Shown one piece after another: positions 56,326 through 64,000 of a DNA stretch of 64,000 nucleotides. The DNA comes from Mesodorylaimus sp. YZB2_4 (taxonomy: Eukaryota; Nematoda; Enoplea; Dorylaimida; Dorylaimidae). Position numbers and translations under genes: made by a program. Every line of letters begins with the position of its first letter. Within the stretch, counting starts at the first letter, position 1. Under the pieces are notes generated by a model. It ran no database searches. It worked only from the letters and a program-made list of their open reading frames with translations, and was not told the origin of the DNA. The stretch spans positions 124,001 to 188,000 of the forward strand of contig JASANH010000900.1 in the NCBI GenBank assembly GCA_030248295.1. The letters are read 5' to 3'.

Positions 56326-56441
56326 GTTAGGCGTCTGTTTCTTACTGCATGTGCGTACTTACCAACGAGTGTTCGATGTTTTTGAATATAATATGCCCCT
56401 TCGCCCTCGAGTGTGCATGCGTTTAGTGTGTAAAAAATGAG
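56326..56441 (+). repeat. tRNA-like SINE, diverged copy
   Basis: GGTTAGGCGTCTGTTTCTTA, CTGCATGTGCGTACTTACCA, ACGAGTGTTCGATGTTTTTG, then CCCCTTCGCCCTCGAGTGTG. The order of head and body motifs is that of the other copies. Confidence 0.6.
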
Positions 56442-56919
56442 CATGAGATACCGTCTAAAGTCCTCAAAATTCACGTCATGTCTTATCGTTAGCGTGCGGC
56501 AACCTCCTCTATTCAGCCTCCCTGGTCGTTCCGAACCGATGATCGCTGCAGACACGAGGCGCTCTAACTGCACAAGCCGCTCATCAACCGATCCTGCTCT
56601 GTGTCTGATAAAAGCGAATGCGTGCTTTTATGTTATGTACTGTATGTTTGATTGCTCTCGCCATCTTGCTGAGAAGGATTCGGGTCGCCTCATATTGCTG
56701 TAGTGGCGTCATCAGCTCACATTTTGCATTGACACCGTTAGAATAAGCACTTATTTAGATAAGAAGGATTAGTCAGATAGGAAGTCAGTTATCACTTTTT
56801 GCTAATGGGACCTTTATCATAAGCCTAGTGAAAATGGAAAATTCTGGTTGGCTTGCCAAAATCACAAAGCTGTGTTCACATAAGCTTATCATCCCATCAC
56901 TGTTTGAACGCTTCCCTTC

Positions 56920-58273
56920 TTAGCACCAGGAGCCGAGTCGGGCGTTGCTGTTCATGTAAACGTGCAAAGTGCTCAATTTGGAGTAGTTTGGGTCAGTGTA
57001 GAAGCAGTCGGGTACAGGGTCGATGAATTTCTGAAAATACATCACAAGGTTACTGTACGAGCGCATGGCAAGGACGAGTATGACATTTAACAAGAAGGGT
57101 ACTGCGAGTAATTTGCGGAGATGTCAGGCTGTGCATGCACCCTGAATAATATGGCTGTCCAGCTCAAAACCGTCGGGCTGATTGCGAGATCATCAACCAT
57201 CAACCTGCTTACCTTCAAGACATCAGTGGTCGGGTGTTCATATCGCTTGGATGTCAGGCCAGAGTTAATGGCGAAGCAGAAGGCTGTCAATTTACCCTTG
57301 TTGTACAGCAAACAATTGGGAACGTAATGATCGCAAGACATGTCCTTGGTCACGTTGAACCAGTAATGGTTGCCTGAAAAGCATAAACAGCTCTAACGTG
57401 TGGAGATTTCCTTAAGGGGGCTCACTCGGCACAGACCACCTGTTCCCGACTTCTTACACAACTGAAGCAGGATGTTTGTGTACCTACCCATTGTCTTCAA
57501 GCAGTGTCCAAATTTCCAGTTGCTCTTGATGACATCTTCTTCCAAGTAAGGTGCAAGGATGCTGTCCTTGATCGGGTCCGGGCCCCATTGTATCCAAAGT
57601 CCAGAACCAGTGCCTTCTGATTTCAACTGATCTGAGGAACGACCTTTACTGCAGACCGTGCCTACAAACAAGTTTCTGCTATTCCTTGCTTTTTGAACTT
57701 CTTGTCGTGACTTACTCGGGTCCACAAAGTAAGCAGTCAGCGTCCAGTAGTCGCCATCATCGACATAGTTCCGGCTGGCTGCGTAAGTAGGGGGCGTGTA
57801 TTGGTTTTTAGGTGCCTGGGCACAAAAAAGTGACAAAAATTAGGGTACCAGAATGGCTATGCTCAATGTCTTACAGAAGTTTGAATACCAGCGATGATTC
57901 CATTCGAGTCGTACAACAAGCTTACAGCAGGGTCCTTCTTGTACCAGTAACGCTGACCGACAAACTTGGCATTGGCTATAAAGCAAGTTTTGTCCTGCAG
58001 CAACAGGCTGCAAGAAACCTTGACGTGCTTACCAACTTTGCACTGGTCATCGCGCAATTCGAAACCTTGCAGTGACTGCGACAGGTCTCGCGGCATGGCA
58101 TTGAAGGCCCATAGGTTCAGTGGGTTCAGGGACCAAGTGACTGAAAGGAGGCCGAGGCATTAGCTGGTGTCACTCTACCATTCAAGGTGCTGCCTACCTT
58201 TAAGGTTATCCCACAACGGATCTTCAGCGGAGACAGCGGCGGCCAAAGCCAAGAAAGCGATAGCGTACTTCAT
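56920..58273 (-). CDS. Secreted cysteine-rich protein of a conserved but uncharacterised invertebrate family
   Basis: Six exons: 58273-58198, 58140-57875, 57815-57716, 57661-57488, 57373-57213 and 57030-56920, intron phases 1, 0, 1, 1, 0; 295 aa. Signal peptide MKYAIAFLALAAAVSA. Ten cysteines after the signal, the last forming the C-terminus (SWC). Segments such as DYWTLTAYFVDPSTVCSKGR, WGPDPIKDSI, HYWFNVTKDMSCD, LLYNKGKLTAF, RYEHPTTDVLK and FIDPVPDCF match, from memory, secreted proteins of unknown function found in several invertebrate phyla; I know no name for the family. One NVT glycosylation site. Every donor is GTAAG or GTAGG. Expression is likely from the TATA box at 58338-58346 with GATA sites further up. 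Confidence 0.88.
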
Positions 58274-58337
58274 AGTTGCTTAGAAGGGAAACTTGAAAGT
58301 TTCTGTGAATGCAGTGGAGAAGTGTTGGAAAATGGGA

Positions 58338-58346
58338 GCTTTTATA
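58338..58346 (-). promoter_or_regulatory. TATA box of the secreted-protein gene
   Basis: Minus strand reads ACTATAAAAGCTCCC, 65 bp upstream of the start codon, leaving a short leader of about 40 nt. Confidence 0.7.
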
Positions 58347-58505
58347 GTCTCTCTAAAAAGGATAACCAGCTCTTTCGACCTTTCGTGCATCTAATCACAA
58401 ATGATTAGCATCGAAGGCTTCGCAGCTTAATCCAAAGGCGAAAGGTCGATTAGACGCAAATGCCTGCAAAGGTGGTCCTCCGACGCAAATCAGAAGGCAC
58501 ACTAA

Positions 58506-58541
58506 TGATAAGAGGTGCGAAAAGATGACGCAAGTGATAAG
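58506..58541 (-). promoter_or_regulatory. Two GATA-factor motifs upstream of the secreted-protein gene
   Basis: TGATAAG at 58506-58512 and 58535-58541 (as read on the plus strand), 160-200 bp upstream of the TATA box. Same motif pair as at the sugar-transporter promoter. Confidence 0.45.
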
Positions 58542-58546
58542 ATGAA

Positions 58547-59970
58547 CTGAATTGTTCCCGCGTGCGGCAGTGCAATACGCGGTGCCTTGCGGGCTAGACT
58601 GTGCTGTAAAATCCTTTCTTGTCGTTGCACTTTCCTAGATGAGCGGTCAGGCCTAGAGGTTGCATGCACATGTGATAACCACGTGCGATATTCCGACCCC
58701 GGAAGGTCTAGCGAATTGTCACTGCGAACATTTGTGAGAAAGACTGGTCATTTTGTAAGTAGGTTATTCTGGAACTACAGACAAAGCAACTGGATCCCGC
58801 TAGAGTTTGATATTATCTGAAGAACCCTCAAGAATTCCGTATCGAAACAGGCCCGTTACCAGCATTCAAAGGTGGTCGGTAAATCGATACTCTTCTCACG
58901 ATCAGACTATCGGCATGCTCTATCGTGCTTTACTCGTACTCTACAAGAAGAGTTATTGTTCCATTGATTAGGAGGCGCAGCACATTGGTTAGAAACGTAA
59001 CCAGGCAAAAATGGCCTGCAAGAAAGAGCATCGATCTCCCGACCTCCTAGAAAAACCATCCCGCCAACACTCTTGTATGCATCAGTCAGCGATGCCTTCT
59101 TCGGCTTTCTTCAAAGTGTGTGTGCCAACTTACGATTAGCGTAAAAATATAAAAAATGTTGGTTAGAGTGTCTGCCTGCAGTAGTCATCGACTGGCATTG
59201 CGTTGCTAGCTATTACATTTTTAAGTCCAGAAGGCCAGACCTCAAGGCATCTAAAATGTCAATAAAATTTTCGAAACCCCGACGTCACATAATTTTAGCG
59301 GCTGATAGATATGGAAGATTGACTATGCCGATTTCAAAGTGAAGCAAGAACCAAAGATTTTCACCTGCAACGATCACACGTATTCGTGCTGTGCTGCACA
59401 TCGCGATCTCGACAGAAAGAGATGCACTCCTGAGTTTCATCATTAGAGTAGATCAGCAGCGAGCCGAACACGAGAACACAGAATCGGGATTGTTATCAGC
59501 GTTCCTGGTGGCCGGCAGATCGATACTCCCCCTGGCTGGGAAGAGTCAACCACTCTGGTTGATGTTAGTCGCAGGTATAACGAATCGCGAGACTTGCCTT
59601 ATACAAGTTTGACCTTTTTTCCCGAAACTTCGATCTATCATGCTTCCCGCCGCCTGCGCTCGCTGATTACAGGGTCAACTCAGTATAATAGTGGTATTAT
59701 AATAATAAAATTCTGTATTACAAGGGGGCCCTGAGGAAACAAAAATTCCGACTTCTCACATACTAATGATATCGGTCAAAAATTCTGGCAGAGGCTTCTT
59801 CATGGATTCCGCCGACCAAACTTTCAAACGTTCAAAATGAGGACCAGACTAACCTGATCTCTGACTGCGAGTCGACAAGAGATCGGGTCAGAGCTCGATA
59901 TCATCTGATGACAGACAATTTCCCAGTCCCGTCACAGTCAGACTGACATGTCGCATTAGACTAGCTGGGG
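58547..59970. other. Intergenic; no gene recognised
   Basis: Short ORFs only; no repeats or RNA genes recognised. Confidence 0.35.
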
Positions 59971-59972
59971 GG

Positions 59973-60967
59973 TAGACCCCGGATCGGGTCAGGTACTTTC
60001 GGGTCGGGTCGGGTCGGGTCAGTCGGGTCGGGTCAGCTAAATTTCGGGTCGGGTCGGGTCAAAAATACTGCAGTTTTGCAAGTTTCTGCTATTGGAAGTT
60101 ACAAAAAGTATTTGTATCTGTTAAACTCCAGGACTGGCACAATATGCTTTAAGTAGCCTGTCTCTGACTCCAAAAGTTATGCAAGTAGCCTTTATTATTT
60201 GGACAATACAAATGTTCTGAGTCATTTATGCGAAAGCGTTCATCTGCTCTTAGTTGTTCTCCTTGACATTCTTAGCGACTATGTGTGATAAATTAGTGTA
60301 ACTAGTCATAGTCTGAAGTAAGACGACGTAAGTTCTTGGGTAATGCTGGCTGCAAAACCCTGACATGTATTCTGTGCACCTATAGCTCCCTTGACCTGAT
60401 TTATGCTACATTGCAAACCAATTCACTGTGATCGAAAGACATAGGTGCCCTTACTTCCCTCTATCAGTAGCAAGGTCCTGACAGGAGCTAGTCTCCAGCA
60501 CCGTTTGACTTTGTAAGCAATATCTTTTGTAAAGACTCGGTGAATACTCTAGTGAGGGTTACAGTAGAGCCTGTCTCTGACTCCAAAAGTTATGCAATTA
60601 GCCGTTATTATTCGGATTGGTCAAGTCTCGAAAGACTAGCGAAGGACCCTGGTCACTTTTAGACACACTTGGATTCTTTTTAATTATTTGGCCACTATTG
60701 TGGAAAATACAAAGGAATGGTGCTTTGTAAGGATTACTAGGGAATAACAACGGATAAAAAACTCGGGTGCGTAAAATAATGTTTCTTCATGAAAACATTT
60801 TCTCACAGTTACATTTACACCGAAGTCACCACATGTTGGGAGTAATTGTGCGAAGTTTCTACCTCAAGGAACTTCAGCTGCCGCTAACATATTCGAGTCA
60901 ACCCCACCCGAAATTTCAGGTCGGGTCAGGGACCCGTCGGGTTCAACCCGACCTGATCCGGGGTCTA
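59973..60967. mobile_element. 995-bp non-autonomous DNA element with GGGTC-rich ends
   Basis: The left end TAGACCCCGGATCGGGTCAG and the right end CGACCTGATCCGGGGTCTA are inverted repeats. The left subterminal 90 bp is nearly pure (GGGTC)n-type repeat and the right end has the same motifs inverted. The interior contains a direct repeat of about 45 bp (TGTCTCTGACTCCAAAAGTT at 60162 and 60572). Subterminal repetition suggests a hAT-like element, but I see no clean 8-bp target duplication. No long ORF. Confidence 0.6.
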
Positions 60968-63226
60968 GGCACTGGGTACGTGTTTTAAAGCAGCAGGGTC
61001 TGTCGACTAGAAACCAACGGATATCATATCGCAGTGGCTTCAGTACGCTGTGGGGCCATCCACATGGTGATGCTGACCGAAGTGGAAAAGTGCTTTCTTG
61101 GGGTTGGGTTCGAGAAAAGGTCAACTTCAACCTCCACAACCCAAAACCATCCTTTCTAAAAACGCGACCCAACCAAACCCAAAAACTCCAAAAAATGGGT
61201 TGGGTTTTGGGACCCAATGGCAGACCTGGATAGAGGGGGCAGACAGAATTCCCGTGGTGGGGGCCTTAATTGCGAAACTCGTCCAGTTCAATTTCGTTTC
61301 CTGGTCAGAGTGCTTGAACATTCCTATTATAATTCTTGTCTTATTAGTTTGTCCTGAGGGAGGCAGACAGACGCAACAATTTACATGAAAAAGAGCAGGG
61401 GGTGCATTTTAACTGAATCTCAATTCATGACATCCTCCTCCTGATATTAGTACGCCCATCTCTGACATGTTTTCCCGTCCCAGAAGGGCCAAGGGCTAAC
61501 GCAAAACGAGCGATGGTAGCATTCATTCGTATTCGACTGCCACTTCATCTGTTTTTTTTCTCATAATTAGCCCTTTGGTTCCAAGCAGGCGGATGCATTT
61601 TTTTAATGCCCCAAAGACAAACTGGAGCGTGCGTCGCAGTCATAACTGAAATAATTAATTTTCACATTTTCTAAACACCCACTTTCCACATATCACATTA
61701 AAAGTGTTGGTATGCGGTGGATGATGCTTGAGTCACAGGGGGACCAAACCAGAGGCAATGCGCACAAAAACACGAGGGACTTTTTATGCTATGGTTTCAG
61801 CCAAATGACTCGAGGCTCTAAGGAGTCTGATCCGCTATAGCATAGCTATTTGTCCCACAGACATAGAAAAGCCAACCTAGTTACGTTATGCTCTCGCACA
61901 TATTATTCTGCCCATGAAAAGCTTTGTTGCGCAAGACTGAGCAGCTTTCGTCTGTCTCCATTTCGCTGCGGGATATTGATGAAAATGCACCAAAATAGTA
62001 AATGTGATTTTTCAATTTTCCATATCACATTGCCTCCCGCTGTTGTTCTATTGAAATAGAGGGCACCGTGGGTTGGTTTGTCATTTCGTGTAGAAACGGT
62101 CCATGCACACCCACGAATGTCGGCACGACCTAGTGACAGGTCGAGTAGTTTGTTATGTTCCTCCCACTCCTATCGGCTACCGTCGACTGCTTGTTTCGTA
62201 CTTGCATTGCCTCAACACACCTACTTTGACCATTGCGTGGGCAGGCAGCAACGAAAAGTCGATGAGCGTCTTGCTGTCGTCGGCGGTGGTGTAATTGTTC
62301 CATGCTTTTCCTCATTTCTAGCTAGCCAGAGTGTAGTTATGCGCGTGGGCGAGTGGCTCGTGTGAACGGGGACCGGAAGAGGGTCGTTATTCCGATGGCC
62401 AATATACACACGTTCTCGCTTATTCAACGTGAAGGCATCGATTAATGAGGCATATTTCAGCAACCGCCTTGACAAAGACTGGGTCGCGGCTCGATTACTA
62501 TTCCTCCTCGTCGTACCAGGCAGTGCTCACTCATATCATAATTCCCATTCAAGCCTACTCTACTGAAGCAGTCTCGTAAAAATGTGTTTTCTTCGATTGA
62601 ACGGTACAGACACAGGGGATGGCGTGAAAGAGACCGTTGGCCGTGCACATGGCTCGATTCGAGTAACTCCTAAAATGACCGCCCACCTGGAAAATTGCGC
62701 AAACGTCGCTATGACGAGTCGAAATGTTGAACGTTCCTCCTTGTCCGCACTCGACTGTCATTATCAGCTAGGCGAGGGGTCGCCAGGGCGCCTGGTTACA
62801 TCATTAGCTCGTTCCCGACTAAATTCTTGTAGCAAGATCGAAATTGAAGATTTCGCAAGTGCTATTTACGTCCTCTAACAAACACTAGTCTCCACGCCCC
62901 TCCAAACTTAGCAGAGGATGTTTCCGCTTTTAGAAACATACTTTCCGTTTTACGCTCCTCGGGGGCACCTTTGATGGCAAATCATACTAATTAGGGGCTG
63001 CCTGGTGCTCGAGGGTTTGATTGCTGGCTTCGAAGGACTCTCTTAAGATAGCAGATAAATCAGTTCAGCCGGGACTAGTCGACCTCGCATCTCGCGGCGC
63101 TCATCGTGGTGCCAGTGAATCCCATATAAATAACGTGCCGGTGTCTGTTTTTCAGTCGGAGCCAGACGCTAGCTCAGAGCTTTTTCCCATTTTACTGATC
63201 CAATTTCCTTGGACGAGCTACGGGAA
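60968..63226. other. Intergenic and 5' leader of the peptide GPCR; no other gene recognised
   Basis: 61.08-61.21 kb has a self-complementary CCCAACC/GGTTGGG-rich stretch. A 98-codon plus-strand ORF (62582-62878) has no family resemblance. A good acceptor (TGTTTTTCAG/TCGGAGC) at 63154 probably begins the exon containing the GPCR start codon. Confidence 0.4.
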
Positions 63227-64000
63227 ATGACTTTGGCTGATTGGAGCAATGATAGTGTGGCTGTGGTGGGCAACAACACGACTATCAACCAGGAAGTGTT
63301 CCAGCCACTTAATAGTGACCGTGTCCTCGTCGCCTTCACCATCTCGTACGTCCTCATATTCCTAGTCGGCCTAATTGGCAATGGCCTAACTTGTCTGGTT
63401 GTCCTCAGACGGCACTATGTCCATTCCCAAACTCCCTTCTATCTTAATTTGGCATTCAGCGATTTGCTCTTATTAGCCGTCGGGCTACCGAGTGACGTGT
63501 ACTTCTTTTGGCACCCTTCGCGTCCCCTGGGCGGCACATGGTTTTGTATACTGCGTGCTATAGTGACCGAAAGTGCTACCAACGCCTCCATCCTGACCAT
63601 AGTCGTATTTACTGCCGAGCGATGGATCAGTATTTGTCATCCGAGTAAATCGGCCTCCACTTTTCCCAATTCTGCTGGAAATGGATGGATATTCGGGCAA
63701 GGCAAGAATGGCAAATATGCCATAATTCTAATTTGGTTGACGGCATTGCTGGCGGCCTTGCCCTTGTCGGCTCAAGTGGGTGTAGTGCCCATAAATGACC
63801 AACCGGACGAGGGTATGTGTAACATTGTTGCCGATCGAGCGGTGCCCTATTCATTCGAAGTGTCCTCTGTCATATTCTTCGTTGTTCCAATGATATTGAT
63901 AACCGTATTTTACTCGTCAATCATTGTTCAATTGCGCAAAACCTTGGCCCGTCAGTCATCCGTCAGCGATAGTCCGCTCATGAACGCGGCTGGCAAGGCT
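63227..64000 (+). CDS. Peptide GPCR resembling neuromedin-U/pyrokinin/CAPA receptors, 3' partial
   Basis: 258 codons from the first in-frame ATG to the window end; a stop at 63170 closes the frame upstream. The N-terminus has NDS and NTT sites. TM1 is YVLIFLVGLIGNGLTCLVVL (canonical GN), TM2 FYLNLAFSDLLLLAVGLP and TM3 onwards TESATNASILTIVVFTAERW followed by ISICHP. The LRAIVTESATNASILTI and ERWISICHP segments closely match the TM3/loop-2 region of neuromedin-U, pyrokinin and CAPA receptors; W replaces Y in the ERY/DRY position. TM4 (YAIILIWLTALLAALPLSAQ), the loop-2 cysteine (EGMCNIV) and TM5 follow. The third intracellular loop and TM6-7 are beyond the window. These receptors respond to FxPRX- or PRVa-type amidated peptides. 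Confidence 0.88.
   Translation, partial: MTLADWSNDSVAVVGNNTTINQEVFQPLNSDRVLVAFTISYVLIFLVGLIGNGLTCLVVLRRHYVHSQTPFYLNLAFSDLLLLAVGLPSDVYFFWHPSRPLGGTWFCILRAIVTESATNASILTIVVFTAERWISICHPSKSASTFPNSAGNGWIFGQGKNGKYAIILIWLTALLAALPLSAQVGVVPINDQPDEGMCNIVADRAVPYSFEVSSVIFFVVPMILITVFYSSIIVQLRKTLARQSSVSDSPLMNAAGKA

Larger units (their letters stand above)
54433..56919. other. Repeat-rich intergenic region; no gene recognised
   Basis: Three tRNA-like SINE copies or heads lie here (see entries), plus a G-homopolymer at about 55418. At 56.74-56.89 kb several GATA-type motifs occur downstream of the secreted-protein gene. ORFs of 163-171 codons overlap the repeats and are not genes. Confidence 0.45.

Overview
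This is a eukaryotic, animal-type genomic window. The genes are split by GT-AG introns, coding sequence occupies perhaps 15% of the 64 kb, and the rest is rich in transposon remains. The recognisable genes are bilaterian: a glypican, a sugar transporter of the SLC2 type, rhodopsin-class GPCRs including one resembling neuromedin-U/pyrokinin receptors, and a homologue of the small lipidated protein C1orf21. TATA boxes, TGATAAG promoter motifs, short introns (43-130 bp in several genes) and the secreted-protein content suggest an invertebrate, most likely an ecdysozoan. I cannot name the phylum from the sequence alone.

Layout. 0-4.7 kb: the first two coding exons of a glypican on the minus strand, running off the left edge. 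5.8-7.7 kb: an SLC2-type transporter behind a TATA box and two GATA sites. 8-11 kb: tRNA-Phe, a fold-back element, a segment present twice, and a one-exon membrane protein with a reduced EGF motif. 12.4-14.9 kb: a hAT-type element with its target duplication beside a long intact LINE reverse-transcriptase ORF. 15.2-32.5 kb: five four-helix (one apparently reduced) membrane-protein genes that share intron positions and phases although their sequences have diverged. Decayed LINEs and nested pogo-like elements are interspersed. 33-37 kb: tRNA-His and a broken inverted copy of it. 35.1-39.7 kb: a three-exon C1orf21-like gene on the minus strand. 40-49 kb: no gene I can support, only repeats. 49.3-51.1 kb: an intronless-CDS GPCR behind a cluster of GATA motifs. 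53.3-54.4 kb: a four-exon cysteine-rich secreted protein. 56.9-58.3 kb: a six-exon secreted cysteine-rich protein with a TATA/GATA promoter. 60-61 kb: a 995-bp terminal-inverted-repeat element rich in GGGTC. 63.2-64 kb: the 5' part of a peptide GPCR, cut by the window end.

The genes do not form one pathway. The least explained content is the dispersed four-helix family between 15 and 32 kb. Gene models were assembled by eye from splice sites, codon phase and family resemblance. Exon coordinates are given in each entry and none has been checked against transcripts.
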